Numbered from the stretch's first letter, positions 1 to 10,581 are shown. The stretch is 64,000 bases of DNA from Carnobacterium alterfunditum DSM 5972 (GCF_000744115.1 NZ_JQLG01000004.1:868001-932000); one strand, 5' to 3'. The notes: a model not told the origin generated them from the sequence alone. Made by a program: numbers and translations.

Positions 1-1170
1 GACTTGTTGGGTTGTGCCCAGACTGGTACTGGTAAGACAGCTGCCTTTGCCTTACCCATTCTTCAAAATATTATGGAAGAAAAAACAGTTGGAAAAGGTG
101 CCATCAAAGCCTTAATCCTTGCTCCTACCCGTGAACTTGCCATACAAATCGGTGAAAGTTTCCAAATATACGCTAAATACCTTCCATTGAATATCCAAGT
201 AATTTTTGGTGGCGTTTCCCAGAATCCTCAGACAGCCACGCTGAAACGCGGAACGGATATCCTAGTCGCGACGCCAGGCAGACTATTGGACCTTATCAGA
301 CAAGGATTTGTCAAGCTGAACCAGGTTGATTTCTTCGTCTTGGATGAAGCCGATATGATGTTGGATATGGGGATGCTACGTGATGTACGCCATATTATCC
401 GCGAATTGCCTAAGAAACGTCAGAGCATGTTCTTTTCAGCAACGATGCCGAAAGAAATCGAAAAACTTGCAGGAACCATTTTATCAAACCCGGTAAAAGT
501 GGTGGTCAATCCGGTTTCATCAACTGTTGAAGTCATCCAACAGAGCGTTTATCACGTAGCCAAGACCGACAAAACTAACCTACTTATCTATCTTTTGAAG
601 AATAAGCAGGTTGAGCGCTCTCTAGTCTTCTCCAGAACCAAGCATGGCGCCAACAAAATCGTCAAAAAACTTTTGCAAGCGGGTTTCTCCGCCGAAGCGA
701 TTCACGGCAACAAGTCCCAGAATGCGCGTCAGCAAGCTTTAGAAAACTTCAAGACCATGAAAACTAGCGTTCTCGTAGCGACAGATATCGCAGCCCGTGG
801 TATCGATGTGCCTGAGCTTTCGCAAGTTATCCAATTTGACTTGCCTGAAGTTCCAGAAACCTACGTTCACCGTATCGGCCGTACAGGACGCGCAGGGCTA
901 AGCGGAAAAGCTATCTCTTTCTGTGATGAAACAGAATCAGACTTGTTGCGCGACATTGAAAAACTTAGTAAGAGGAAAGTTCCAGTCATAAAAGACCATC
1001 CTTATCTGTTGAAAGAAGGCACTCAAGCACCAACACAGCAGGCGAGAAAAACAGTTTCCACGCGTAATAATGGAACACAATCAAAAAAGAAACAAGGTCG
1101 AAGAGGCGGTCAAAAAGCTGCACAAAGGCCTCGTGTACAAACGCAAAAAACACGTAAAGTAACTGGTTGA
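1..1170 (+). CDS. DEAD-box ATP-dependent RNA helicase, 5'-truncated by window edge
   Basis: RNA helicase acting in ribosome assembly or mRNA turnover. The frame is open from base 1, so the N-terminus with the Q motif lies outside the window. Counting from the first codon, Walker A AQTGTGKT is at 6-13, PTRELA at 42-47, DEAD at 115-118, SAT at 146-148, and ARGID and HRIGRTGR lie near 270-295, so both RecA-like domains are complete from motif I on. The tail is Lys/Arg/Gln-rich and low in complexity, as in CshA/CshB-type helicases, where it helps bind RNA. It converges on the transketolase gene and shares a hairpin terminator with it. The family call is certain; the exact paralogue is not. Confidence 0.95.
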   Translation, partial: DLLGCAQTGTGKTAAFALPILQNIMEEKTVGKGAIKALILAPTRELAIQIGESFQIYAKYLPLNIQVIFGGVSQNPQTATLKRGTDILVATPGRLLDLIRQGFVKLNQVDFFVLDEADMMLDMGMLRDVRHIIRELPKKRQSMFFSATMPKEIEKLAGTILSNPVKVVVNPVSSTVEVIQQSVYHVAKTDKTNLLIYLLKNKQVERSLVFSRTKHGANKIVKKLLQAGFSAEAIHGNKSQNARQQALENFKTMKTSVLVATDIAARGIDVPELSQVIQFDLPEVPETYVHRIGRTGRAGLSGKAISFCDETESDLLRDIEKLSKRKVPVIKDHPYLLKEGTQAPTQQARKTVSTRNNGTQSKKKQGRRGGQKAAQRPRVQTQKTRKVTG

Positions 1171-1253
1171 AAAAGCCACCCACTTGTACATCGGTAATGA
1201 CTTAGTTGAAGTAGAGGAAATCATCAATTTACAATCAAAGAACATACAAATAA

Positions 1254-1300
1254 AATACACTCCCACTACTGAACCATTTGTTCAGTAGTGGGAGTGTATT
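1254..1300. terminator. Bidirectional hairpin terminator between helicase and tkt
   Basis: Perfect 21-bp inverted repeat (arms 1254-1274 and 1280-1300, loop of five) in the gap between two convergent genes. The 80 bases between the helicase stop and this hairpin hold no supported gene. Confidence 0.8.
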
Positions 1301-1392
1301 TATTTGGAAAGTTTTTTTCTCCAGCTTCTTAATTTGTCTATGGAATCATATTTTTGGCGATCAAATTTTAACTGAATCAGTTGTCGATCGGT

Positions 1393-3432
1393 TTATTCAT
1401 CATTCGCATCCCCTAATGGTAATTCACTGTTTAAAGAATTGAAAGCTTTAACTATTTTCTCAATAGTGAACCCATAATTTTCAATAATTGTTTCACCAGG
1501 AGCACTTGCTCCAAAGGTGTCGATTCCGTATGCCAGACCGTCTAAACCAACATAACGTTCCCAGCCGAATGTAGCACCCATCTCGATTGACATTCTGGTA
1601 CGCACTTCAGAAGGAAGAACGCTTTCTTTATAAACGTCTTCTTGTTTTTCGAATAAATCAAAGCTTGGCATTGAAACAACGGAAACATCTTTTCCCTGTT
1701 TTTTAAGTTCTTCTTGAGCCTTTAAAGCCAAATGAACTTCTGAACCAGTCGCAATCAAAATCCCTTCAGGTTTTTTGCCTTCTTGAGAAGACAATATATA
1801 AGCTCCCTTTTGAACAGAAGATTGTGCCAATTTCTCTGTATTCTGCAATATTGGCAAGTTTTGACGTGTTAATACTAAAACAGTTGGATGATCATTAGAA
1901 GTCAATGCTAATTTCCAAGCAGCTACTACTTCATTTCCATCAGCTGGACGGATAACCGATAAGTTCGGCATGCCTCTCAAACTAGACAACTGTTCAACCG
2001 GCTCATGAGTTGGCCCATCTTCTCCTACAGCCACTGAATCATGTGTAAAGACATACGTTACTGGCAAGTTAGAAATGGCTGCAAGACGAATAGCTGCTCT
2101 CAAGTAGTCTGTAAAGACAAAGAATGTCCCAACATAGGTTTTTGATCCCCCATGCAGAGCAATACCATTTGCCGCTGCCGTCATTGCAAATTCTCGCACG
2201 CCATACCAGATATTACGTCCTTCGTATTGACCAGGCTGAAAGTCTTTTTCTCCGTCAATCATTGTATTATTAGACGAGGATAAATCAGCTGATCCACCCC
2301 ACAAATTAGGAACATTTTTAGCAATCATATTTAATATTTGACTGCTTGTTTTCCGAGAAGCAGCTGATTGATCTGATACATTAAAAATTGGTAGTTCACT
2401 ATCCCAGCCAACTGGCAGTTTACCAGATAATGCTAATTCAAATTGGTTTGCTAGATTTATATGTTCTTTTTGGTATTTCCCTAAAGTTTCTTCCCATTCT
2501 TTTTCGGCTTTTTCACCTGTTTCTTGCATAGTTTGTTGGAAACGTTCAGCAACTTCAGCTGGAACAAAGAAATCTTTGTATTCCCAACCATAAGCTTTCT
2601 TAGCAGCTTTGATTCCTTCGGTTCCTAGTGGGGCTCCATGAACTTTATTCGTCCCTTCATCTGGAGCACCAAAACCAATAACTGTTTTTACTTCAATTAA
2701 TGTAGGTTGGCGAGTATTTTTTTTTGCTTTTTCAATAGCCTGATTGATTTCATCCAAATTATTGCCATCTTTAACTAGAATATGTTCCCAATCATAAGCC
2801 TCGAATCGTTTGCCTACATTCTCTGTGAAAGCTTTAGAAGTAGGTCCATCTAAAGAGATATCATTTGAATCATATAAGACAATCAGCTTGCTAAGTTTCA
2901 AATGGCCAGCCAAACTAGCCGACTCTGCAGAAACACCTTCCATCAAGTCTCCATCACCGCAAAGTGCGTAGGTATAATGATCAATAACTTTATGACCTGG
3001 TTTATTGTATGTTGCTGCAAGATGAGCTTCTGCCATTGCCATTCCGACACTATTTGCAATTCCTTGGCCAAGAGGACCAGTTGTAGCTTCCACTCCGTCG
3101 GTATTGTGAACTTCTGGGTGGCCAGGTGTCTTACTTCCCCATTGACGGAATTGTTTCAGGTCATTTATTGATACATTATAACCTGACAAATGCAGCATGC
3201 TGTAAAGAAGCATAGAACCGTGGCCAGCCGATAAAACAAAACGATCACGGTCAGCCCATTGTGAATTTTTAGGATTCGCTTTTAAATGCTTAGTCCATAA
3301 TACATATGTCATAGGAGCTGCACCCATAGGCAAACCGGGATGTCCAGAATTAGCCTTTTGAATTGCTTCTATACTCAATGTACGAATTGTATCTATTGCT
3401 AGTTGATCTGTTTTATCGAACAAATTAATCAT
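1393..3432 (-). CDS. tkt: Transketolase
   Basis: Thiamine-diphosphate enzyme of the non-oxidative pentose phosphate pathway that moves two-carbon units between ketoses and aldoses in the cytosol. At 679 residues it is full length. The GDGDLMEG diphosphate/Mg motif is at 159-166, followed by the Asn-containing strand near 189. The pyrimidine domain has [12 protein letters not shown], and the C-terminal domain is complete. The start is preceded by an AAAGGA ribosome site. It lies last in an operon with a Ula-type PTS, which suggests the transported sugar is fed into the pentose phosphate pathway. A hairpin (3499-3524) and an upstream IS insertion may separate its expression from the PTS genes, so it may be a second, pathway-specific transketolase rather than the housekeeping one. 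Confidence 0.95.
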   Translation of the reverse strand: MINLFDKTDQLAIDTIRTLSIEAIQKANSGHPGLPMGAAPMTYVLWTKHLKANPKNSQWADRDRFVLSAGHGSMLLYSMLHLSGYNVSINDLKQFRQWGSKTPGHPEVHNTDGVEATTGPLGQGIANSVGMAMAEAHLAATYNKPGHKVIDHYTYALCGDGDLMEGVSAESASLAGHLKLSKLIVLYDSNDISLDGPTSKAFTENVGKRFEAYDWEHILVKDGNNLDEINQAIEKAKKNTRQPTLIEVKTVIGFGAPDEGTNKVHGAPLGTEGIKAAKKAYGWEYKDFFVPAEVAERFQQTMQETGEKAEKEWEETLGKYQKEHINLANQFELALSGKLPVGWDSELPIFNVSDQSAASRKTSSQILNMIAKNVPNLWGGSADLSSSNNTMIDGEKDFQPGQYEGRNIWYGVREFAMTAAANGIALHGGSKTYVGTFFVFTDYLRAAIRLAAISNLPVTYVFTHDSVAVGEDGPTHEPVEQLSSLRGMPNLSVIRPADGNEVVAAWKLALTSNDHPTVLVLTRQNLPILQNTEKLAQSSVQKGAYILSSQEGKKPEGILIATGSEVHLALKAQEELKKQGKDVSVVSMPSFDLFEKQEDVYKESVLPSEVRTRMSIEMGATFGWERYVGLDGLAYGIDTFGASAPGETIIENYGFTIEKIVKAFNSLNSELPLGDANDE

Positions 3433-3498
3433 CCTTTCGTTTCCTAAATCTCATAATTTCCACAAACTAATTGCTAATAAAAAGAAACACAGCGTAAA

Positions 3499-3524
3499 AT
3501 GAAGCGAAATAAATATCGCTTCAT
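3499..3524 (-). terminator. Intra-operon hairpin between ulaA and tkt
   Basis: A 9-bp inverted repeat (ATGAAGCGA / TCGCTTCAT) with an eight-base loop, followed on the minus strand by TTTTAC. It has only a short U-tract, so it is more likely a partial terminator or mRNA-stability element than a full stop. Confidence 0.45.
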
Positions 3525-4842
3525 CCTACTTTATTTTCCTAAAGTATAATCTTACTTATTTTAGTTTACTTCAACAGTTTTTTTTCTTTCTTTGCTCGTT
3601 AAAGTTAGCCCAATCATGATGGCTAAAACAGCAAATATTCCAGCGACTACAAGCGTTTTCCCTCCCATTTTTCCTAGTACTCCTAAGAATAAACCTGAAA
3701 TTGCAAAGTCAGTATCAGAGAAAGTAGATCCTGCAAAACCTAAATCTCCTAGCACAGGGAGTAATAACATAGGTAAGAAACTAATTAGCATACCTTGAAT
3801 GAATGAACCTAGTACAGCACCTCTCAAGCCTCCTGAAGCATTTCCTATTACACCTGCTGTTGCGCCACAGAAGAAATGAGGAACTACACCTGGCAAAATG
3901 ATAACTCCACCTGTAAAGATCATAATGATCATACTTAATATACCACCAAGGAAACTTGAAAAGAATCCAATCAATACTGCGTTGGGCGCATAAGGAAAAA
4001 TGACTGGGCAATCCAATGCTGGTTTAGCATTTGGAACTAATTTTTCTGAGATTCCTTTAAATGCAGGTACTATTTCTGCTAATATCAAGCGAACACCAGC
4101 TAGGATAACGAAAACTCCTGCAGCAAATGATCCTGCTTGTTGTAAAGCAAAAATTATATGATTTGTACCACCACTCAAGTTCTCACGAATATAAGCCCCA
4201 CCTGTAAATATAGCAACAATCACATAAATAAAAGCCATAGTAATAGCAATACTAACTGTAGAATCTCTTAAGAATCCTAATCCTTTAGGAAAGTTAATAT
4301 CTTCAGTAGATTTTTCTTTATTACCGAACACTTTTCCAACATAACCGCTTAATGCATATCCTACTGCACCAAAGTGTCCTAAAGCTACATTATCATTACC
4401 TGTCAGTTGTCGCATAAATGGCTGTACGATTGCTGGAGATAGTGTCATTACTATACCAACGACTAAACCGCCTAATAAAATTAATGGTCCTGAAGTGAAA
4501 CCCATTACTGATAAGATTACTGCAACCATACAAGATAAATATAACGTAATATGTCCTGTTAAGAATATATACTTGAACTTTGTAAAACGTGCAATTACAA
4601 TATTGGAAATCATTCCTGTCAACATAATTAGCGCTGTTACTGTTCCATATTTAGTTAAAGCTAACGCAACAATGGCTTCATTATTAGGAATGATCCCTTG
4701 CATATTAAAAGCTACCTGGAACATCTCTCCGAACGGTGCTAGTGCTGATTCAACTACTCCAGCTCCTGCTGTTAGAACTAAAAACCCTACAAAAGTTTTA
4801 ACTGCACCTTTAACAACATCTGCTGTACTTTTCTTTTGCAAT

Positions 4843-5894
4843 GACGGTTTGTCAAATTAAGTGCAACACCTTTTCCATAAACGCTTCGTATGGTGTTTTC
4901 CAGTCCAGGCATTTTCTGGGCCGATTATTAATCAAGGAAAGAGCTTCTTCAACTTCCTCTGTGAGAATGGTATCAAAATTCGTTCGTTTTGGGAAAAACT
5001 CCCTGAAAAGGCCATTACTATTTTCATTACTTCCTCTCTGCCAAGCAGCGTACGCATCAGCGAAGTACATTGGAATGTTCAACTCTGATTCAATCACGGT
5101 ATAACAGGCAAATTCTTTTCCTCTATCCGTTGTAAAGCTTTGAAAGGCTTCTCGTGGATAAAGAGCATGAAGAGTTCGAATGGCTCGCTCCATTGACTTT
5201 GCGGAACGATCCGGTATAAGAATGGCTTTATACCAACGGGTTTGACGTTCTACAAAGGTGGCAACACAGCCCTTCGCTTGACCACGACCTGAGACAACAG
5301 TATCCAACTCCCAATGACCAAAAGTCGTGCGTTTTCTGATTTCTTTTGGCCGTTTGGAAATCGGTGTGCCGACAACAAATCGACCTCTTGTTTCCTTTGG
5401 TTTTTGACGCTTCCCTTTCTGACGCAAGACCGTCAAAGGCACGTCAAGCAAACCGGCATAAATCCAGCGGTAAATGGTTTTGAAGGTCAAGGATCCTTGA
5501 AGTAAACGGCCACTAATTTGTTCTGGAGACCACGTTTGATCCAACTTTTCTTGGATAACTATTTTTAGCGAGGCTGTTAGTTTAGAATGAGCCCCGCAGG
5601 CAGCTTTCCTTTGATTATAAGATGTTTGAGCTTTTTCCGCTTGGTAGTTTGGGTTTCGTTGGCATTCTCTAGAAACGGACGAGGGAGAGCGATTTAGCTT
5701 TTTCGCAATTGTACGAATGGACATCTTAAGTTCAAGATAGACTTCTATTTTGGAACGTTCGGTTATGGTAAAATGAGTGTAGCTCATGACAACTCCTCCA
5801 ATCGAATGGTAGTGTGGTAACTTCATTCTATACGAGGACGTCATGGGTTTCTTTTATTTCGTCTTGGGTGTTGCACTTAATATTACAATTCATC
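4843..5894 (-). mobile_element. IS30-family insertion sequence, 1,052 bp
   Basis: Bounded by imperfect inverted repeats of about 28 bp, whose inner 15 bases (ATTAAGTGCAACACC) are identical at both ends. It is flanked by a direct repeat CAAT (4839-4842 and 5895-5898). It carries one transposase gene in the same orientation as the host operon. The intact target duplication and open transposase indicate a recent insertion. Confidence 0.92.
4852..5787 (-). CDS. IS30-family transposase
   Basis: DDE transposase of about 311 residues. An N-terminal helix-turn-helix begins SYTHFTITERSKIEVYL, and the C-terminal integrase core includes FTTDRGKEFA and the NENSNGLFREFFPK block that is diagnostic of IS30. 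The ATG at 5787 is chosen because GGAGGAG lies just upstream; the longer reading frame (from 5844) would begin inside the terminal region without a ribosome site. It is a different IS30 type from the copy near 17 kb. Confidence 0.93.
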   Translation of the reverse strand: MSYTHFTITERSKIEVYLELKMSIRTIAKKLNRSPSSVSRECQRNPNYQAEKAQTSYNQRKAACGAHSKLTASLKIVIQEKLDQTWSPEQISGRLLQGSLTFKTIYRWIYAGLLDVPLTVLRQKGKRQKPKETRGRFVVGTPISKRPKEIRKRTTFGHWELDTVVSGRGQAKGCVATFVERQTRWYKAILIPDRSAKSMERAIRTLHALYPREAFQSFTTDRGKEFACYTVIESELNIPMYFADAYAAWQRGSNENSNGLFREFFPKRTNFDTILTEEVEEALSLINNRPRKCLDWKTPYEAFMEKVLHLI

Positions 5895-6012
5895 CAATAC
5901 TAAACCTAATATAGCAATCAAAGCAACCAACAAAGCAGGTGTACTAGCTATATCTATAATTAACTTAAGTGCTCCATCCATATTAAACACTCCCTTTTCT
6001 TATTAATTCAAG

Positions 6013-6303
6013 TTAAATCAAGCCTTTATCCTTACAAGCTTGTTTTACCTTCTCACGTAATTCATTCATATCAATGATACTCTTAAGAACTCTTACATCT
6101 CCTAGATCTTTAGCAGCATCTTCTAAATCTGCTCCCACAAACCAGACGTCTGCAAGACCGAAAGCAGTAGATCCCATATCGTAATGTTCTACCTCTACTT
6201 GTGAGCTATCAATCTTTAACTCTTTTAATACAGTTTCAATATTCATTTCCAACATAAAACTAGAACCCAGTCCTGAACCACATGCTGTAGCAAATTTAAT
6301 CAT
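6013..6303 (-). CDS. ulaB: PTS EIIB, ascorbate/lactose type (UlaB-like)
   Basis: Cytosolic EIIB that passes phosphate from an EIIA histidine to sugar bound by EIIC. It has 96 residues, the normal length. The active Cys8 sits in the P-loop-like ATACGSGLGSS near the N-terminus (residues 6-16). It lies one base after the regulator gene stop and 31 bases before the ulaA start, so the three are co-transcribed. No free-standing EIIA gene is present; the EIIA domain of the neighbouring regulator may fill that role (inference). With ulaA broken, EIIB has no obvious membrane partner here. Confidence 0.9.
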   Translation of the reverse strand: MIKFATACGSGLGSSFMLEMNIETVLKELKIDSSQVEVEHYDMGSTAFGLADVWFVGADLEDAAKDLGDVRVLKSIIDMNELREKVKQACKDKGLI

Positions 6304-6304
6304 T

Positions 6305-8356
6305 TTAATTTACCTCCTGTTTTTCTTTTATTATTGTTAAAACTTCTTGTTTTGTTTTTGCTGCTTTTAACGCTTTTAATCTGTCCCCATCACTAAGAAT
6401 TTTTGTTAATTGTGACAAAGCTTTTAAATGAGACTTATTATCTATTGCTGCTAACGTGATAATCATATCCACTGCATGGTTTGGTTCATCTAGCAAGCAT
6501 ACTGATCTATCTAACTTTAAGAATGTCATCCCTAATTGGTTTACACCAGTTTCAGGACGAGCATGCGGGATAGCAATTCCTTGTCCCAAATCTATATATG
6601 CTCCATGTTCGCGAATACTATCAATAATCGCGTCGGTATAACTTTCCTCAATATATTTTTTCTTTATTAACGGTCTACTGCTCAATTTAATTGCTGACTC
6701 CCAAGAGAGACCTTCAGCTGAACTAAACTGAATCATATCTTCTGTAATTAGATCTTCTAACATTGGCAATTCATCCCTTTCCTGTTCATGCTGAGTTATT
6801 ATTCTTTTCGATAAATCTTTATACAATTTTTCTTCGTCAATTAAAATAGCATGTTTTTTAATTATTTTCATCAGATCCTGCACATTAAATGTTGACAAGC
6901 CAGTAAGCTTGAAATCATTCATCACATTTTGCAAGAGATAATTTTTAGTTGTTTGATTCATGATTGGTTTTACAATATATAATTTTTTATCTGTTCGAAT
7001 ATAAACGGTTGAAAAAATCATATCGTAGGATTCCTCAGATAAATTTTTCAATTCGTTTACAGAATGCTCACCTAACCAATGAATTTGAGGAAACAACTGT
7101 TTCAATTCTGATATTAAGATCAATGAAGAACTAATACCATTTGGGCAAATAACTATAGCATGATAAGTTTTAGTTTTTTTTATTTCTCGTTTAAACTGTC
7201 CGCCAAAATGGATAGTAAAGTACGCAATTTCTTCATCTGGTATTTCTTCCATTTTCAGCATTTTTTGAAGTGGCACCAGTGCTTGTTTTACAAAAACAAA
7301 TAGTTCTTTATGTTCTCTTTTTATTTGATTAACCATAGAGTTTTCTAATTTCATTCCAAATAACAAACGATAAAAAGTAGGAACAACATGCATATATAGT
7401 GATTCTCGTAGTGCTTCCTTATCTTCAAACTCTATCATAGCTACTTGTTCCATTGTATTAATAATATCTTCTGTTAATTGATAAAATTTTTCATCTTTAT
7501 AAAGAGAAGTATTTCCTTCGGCTATTCCTAAAAGTAATCTTGTTATAAATCCGACCTCATCTTCAGAGTAAGGAAGATGAAAAAATTGTGATAAAATTTT
7601 GCTACTGATTTGATTCATGCTACTATTTTGCAAAACTTCTTTTTCTTCTTGTGTAAAAGAAGACTTCACTCTTTTTTGTCTTAAATAAATAAAATAAATT
7701 AGCCCTACGACATCTCTTAATCGATCCTCTACTAATTTTATTTGCAACTCTCCAGCTAGATTTTCAATCATCTTCTGTAGTTGATCTAATTTAAGTTCTT
7801 CGTTCCAACTTTTTGCTATATAATTTAAAGCCCACGGACCTATAGCCGTTTGTAATATAGAAGATATACAATAGGCAGCCATCCTTCGTTTGTCTAATTC
7901 TTCACCTTCTAAATAATATCCATTACTTCGTGTATACTTTAAATAAATATTATATTGACTGCATTTTGTTCTAAGTTTATTTATATCACTTAGTGTTGTA
8001 TTTTTGCTTACTTGAAGTAATTCTTGGTAGTGATAATTAGAGATATTTTCTTTTCTAATAAAAGTATATAAGTAAATCAGATGCTGTCGTTCATCCTCCT
8101 GTAGAAAAATTTGACTATTCTTTAATTTAGCTTGTATTTCTATTTTTTGGATAATCAAACTTTCAGGTACTTGGTACTCTCCATCTTTGATAGCTATTTT
8201 TAAAAACCCTAATTTTTCCAGTGTATCATTTAACTCATGAATGTCACTCTCCAAACTTTTAACTGATTGATTAAGAAAAACACTTAATTTCCATATATCT
8301 AAATGAGGCATCTGAATCATATGATTCAGTAAGGCTAATAACCGGTTATCAAACAT
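6305..8356 (-). CDS. BglG/MtlR-type PTS-regulated transcriptional regulator with EIIB- and EIIA-like domains
   Basis: Regulator of the downstream PTS operon, with activity set by PTS phosphorylation. The order seen is N-terminal helix-turn-helix segments (about 1-150), two PTS regulation domains (about 170-390), an EIIB-like domain with the VICPNGISSS loop, and a C-terminal EIIA of the mannitol/fructose/ascorbate class with phospho-His598 in IAIPHARPE. The 683-residue length fits this family. A ribosome site GGAGG precedes the start. As the operon's first gene it is probably autoregulated and lies beside a cre-like site. The EIIA domain could also phosphorylate UlaB, since no other EIIA gene is nearby. 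Confidence 0.88.
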   Translation of the reverse strand: MFDNRLLALLNHMIQMPHLDIWKLSVFLNQSVKSLESDIHELNDTLEKLGFLKIAIKDGEYQVPESLIIQKIEIQAKLKNSQIFLQEDERQHLIYLYTFIRKENISNYHYQELLQVSKNTTLSDINKLRTKCSQYNIYLKYTRSNGYYLEGEELDKRRMAAYCISSILQTAIGPWALNYIAKSWNEELKLDQLQKMIENLAGELQIKLVEDRLRDVVGLIYFIYLRQKRVKSSFTQEEKEVLQNSSMNQISSKILSQFFHLPYSEDEVGFITRLLLGIAEGNTSLYKDEKFYQLTEDIINTMEQVAMIEFEDKEALRESLYMHVVPTFYRLLFGMKLENSMVNQIKREHKELFVFVKQALVPLQKMLKMEEIPDEEIAYFTIHFGGQFKREIKKTKTYHAIVICPNGISSSLILISELKQLFPQIHWLGEHSVNELKNLSEESYDMIFSTVYIRTDKKLYIVKPIMNQTTKNYLLQNVMNDFKLTGLSTFNVQDLMKIIKKHAILIDEEKLYKDLSKRIITQHEQERDELPMLEDLITEDMIQFSSAEGLSWESAIKLSSRPLIKKKYIEESYTDAIIDSIREHGAYIDLGQGIAIPHARPETGVNQLGMTFLKLDRSVCLLDEPNHAVDMIITLAAIDNKSHLKALSQLTKILSDGDRLKALKAAKTKQEVLTIIKEKQEVN

Positions 8357-8386
8357 ACTTTACCTCCTTACAAATTAACTATACTA

Positions 8387-8400
8387 TGAAAACGTTCTCT
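8387..8400. promoter_or_regulatory. Candidate CcpA (cre) site upstream of the PTS operon
   Basis: TGAAAACGTTCTCT matches 13 of 14 positions of the cre consensus TGWNANCGNTNWCA and lies 30 bases upstream of the regulator start. A TATAAT-like -10 lies just beyond it on the minus strand. This fits carbon catabolite repression of a sugar operon. Confidence 0.5.
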
Positions 8401-8518
8401 TTATTATAATAATTCAGTCCAGTTTTATTAAATTTCTTCAGAGCTTATTGGGCTGAAGTAAAATAAACCTGGAATTTTATACTAAACCAATAAGGGTGTT
8501 TAAAAAACCTTGTCCTTT

Positions 8519-8563
8519 AAAATGACGAACCATAAGAATTTAATTTCTAGGATCCGTCATTTT
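8519..8563. terminator. Hairpin in the gap before the first IS1380 copy
   Basis: AAAATGACG and CGTCATTTT arms with a partly paired interior. The 8401-8600 gap otherwise holds no gene. The hairpin serves no evident gene, so it may be a remnant. Confidence 0.35.
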
Positions 8564-8600
8564 AGTAGTTTAAGTTCTTTCAATAATATATTCGTTATAG

Positions 8601-10269
8601 CCTGAATAATTCATACTTTTTCTAAAACGCTCTGGAAAAGCTGTTATAACGCTAGTTTGAGTTAATTTTCTCAGCACCCTTTGGGTGTGCAAAAAGAACC
8701 CCAATCTGCTATGGTTAAAGCGACTAAACATAACCAAAGAAAGGGGTTCTCTCTATGGCAACTTTACATGAAAATCGTTTGCTTTTCAATTCAAACATTA
8801 CGGTATCTCACTCTGGGGGTAATTTATCCTCAGATTCCGGATTGATATTAGTTAAGGAATTCATGCACACCATTAATTTCTCTAACATTTTGAAACAAAC
8901 CCTCACTATTAACGATGATCGACTTTACTATAACCATGCTAATCATTCAATTATTGAACAAATCCTTTTTCAATTGATTGCTGGATATCAAACGGATTCT
9001 TCGGCTGACGTTTTATCAAAAGATCCCATTTTCCAGAGTCTATTAGCTAAAGAGCAACTCGCTTCACAACCGTCTATTTCTCGTTTATGGGATCGGTTAA
9101 GTCAAGAAAACATTTCCCAATTACAAGAAGTCAATCAAATCCTGATTGATAAAGTACGTACTGCTCGTAATACAACTGAAATGATTTTTGATCTAGACTC
9201 AACACATTCGGATACCTTTGGCAATCAGGAGAAGTCGAATTATAATGCCCATTACCAAACGAATGGCTATCATCCACTTGTTGCCTTTGAAGGTCTGACT
9301 GGCGACTTTTTGAAAGCAGAACTTCGTTCTGGTAATGTGTACACATCCAATGGTGTTGCAGATTTTGTCCGACCACTTTTTGACCATTACCAAGAAACCG
9401 TACCTGTAAGTTCTATTCTAGTGCGTGCAGATAGTGGTTTTGCAACTCCTGAATTATATGAACTGTGTGAAAAACGTCAAAATTTTTATATTGTTCGATT
9501 GAAATCGAATCGCAACTTAGGAAAAATCGCTGAGCAATTTGTATCTATAAATGACCAGCAGGATTGGGATAAAAAAGAAGTTCACTACGCTTCTACACTC
9601 TATCAAGCTAAGAGCTGGACACATCCACGAAGAATTTGTATTAAATCTACGCGCGAAGCAACCGAATTGATTGCTCGACATGAATTTATCATAACCAATT
9701 TATCAGAGAACCTTTCTGCAGAAGCGGTCTTTCAAACCTATTCTAAAAGAGGCACCATGGAAAATTACATTAAAGAGGCCAAAAATGGATTTTATTTCGA
9801 TAAAACCAACAGTCCTCGTTTTTTAGAAAATCATGCACGTATGATGGTGAGTGTACTAGCTTACAACATCGTCAATTTTATGCGTACTCTTTGTTTTACG
9901 AAAGAAACCAAAGGTTTTCAAGTTTCAACTATTCGTTTGCTCTTATTTAAAGTAGCGGGTAAACTTGTTCATTCTGGACGAAAAACCTTTTTAAAACTCA
10001 GTTCCTATCACGTTTACCATGAACTCTTCCATAAAATCTTGCGGAATATTCAGCATTTCAAATGGCAGTAGCACTCACACCTAATGGAATAGTTTAAAAA
10101 AAAAGGCTAATTTCAAGGGGTTAGTATGCCTAAAAATCTTAATTTTCTGACAAAAAAATGAGTGACTTGGAAATTTGAAGTAAAATAAGTAAACCTAACA
10201 AACTAATGACCTGAAAGAAGTGAAAAATGCACCAATTATTATTTTTTTTAAAAGTATGAATCATTCAGG
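8601..10269 (+). mobile_element. IS1380-family insertion sequence, copy 1 (1,669 bp)
   Basis: Terminal inverted repeats begin CCTGAATAATTCATACTTTT on the left and CCTGAATGATTCATACTTTT on the right. It is flanked by a 5-bp direct repeat TATAG (8596-8600, 10270-10274). It carries one intact transposase gene and is nearly identical to the copy at 12789-14457. Confidence 0.93.
8755..10071 (+). CDS. IS1380-family transposase (copy 1)
   Basis: DDE transposase, 438 residues, of the IS4/IS1380 superfamily. The first catalytic Asp lies in MIFDLDSTHSDTFG, a second in LVRADSGFA, and the Glu lies in RGTMENYIKEAKNGF (the YREK-like block). The ATG follows an AAAGGGG ribosome site. The translation is identical to the copy at 12943, although silent base differences exist, so the two copies are close but not brand new. 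Confidence 0.93.
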   Translation: MATLHENRLLFNSNITVSHSGGNLSSDSGLILVKEFMHTINFSNILKQTLTINDDRLYYNHANHSIIEQILFQLIAGYQTDSSADVLSKDPIFQSLLAKEQLASQPSISRLWDRLSQENISQLQEVNQILIDKVRTARNTTEMIFDLDSTHSDTFGNQEKSNYNAHYQTNGYHPLVAFEGLTGDFLKAELRSGNVYTSNGVADFVRPLFDHYQETVPVSSILVRADSGFATPELYELCEKRQNFYIVRLKSNRNLGKIAEQFVSINDQQDWDKKEVHYASTLYQAKSWTHPRRICIKSTREATELIARHEFIITNLSENLSAEAVFQTYSKRGTMENYIKEAKNGFYFDKTNSPRFLENHARMMVSVLAYNIVNFMRTLCFTKETKGFQVSTIRLLLFKVAGKLVHSGRKTFLKLSSYHVYHELFHKILRNIQHFKWQ

Positions 10270-10581
10270 TATAGTATAACATTTTAAGTTTTATTAAATA
10301 AAACTTACTATCATTTATATTTTCAATCACCCCAGCAATGGAATAAAAACATCGACATATTAAATTATTTAAAGTAATATATTTAGAATCTTATTAAATT
10401 AAGGGCTCTTTTAAGAGGAAAAAAGCTTTTTTAGAAGAAACCTTAAGATTGAAACGTGAACAAGGTTTCACTGTTCCTTAAGCCTTAGATGTTCACCTCC
10501 TACTCGTCATAGTTAATAACGAATAGAAAGTGAAAAGTGTTTCCTAAGAATAAAAATCACACTTACAAGTTTCCCTTTAAA

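Larger units (their letters stand above)
3561..5981 (-). pseudogene. ulaA: Ascorbate-type PTS EIIC (UlaA), split by IS30-family element
   Basis: Membrane EIIC of the Ula (SgaT) PTS family, which imports L-ascorbate or related sugars. The gene starts at 5981 (GGGAG ribosome site) and encodes 29 residues ending ILGLVL. It is then cut by an IS at 4843-5894 and resumes with QKKSTADVV, running to 3561. Removing the IS and one copy of the 4-bp CAAT repeat rebuilds one frame of about 454 residues, normal for the family, with no other lesion. The downstream part contains an in-frame start (4841), but it would lack the first membrane segment. Loss of function is inferred; the insertion itself is seen. 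Confidence 0.93.

Noticed and set aside
4495-5104. Plus-strand open frames opposite ulaA and the IS30 transposase
   Set aside because: No ribosome sites and no recognisable protein; they mirror the minus-strand coding periodicity.
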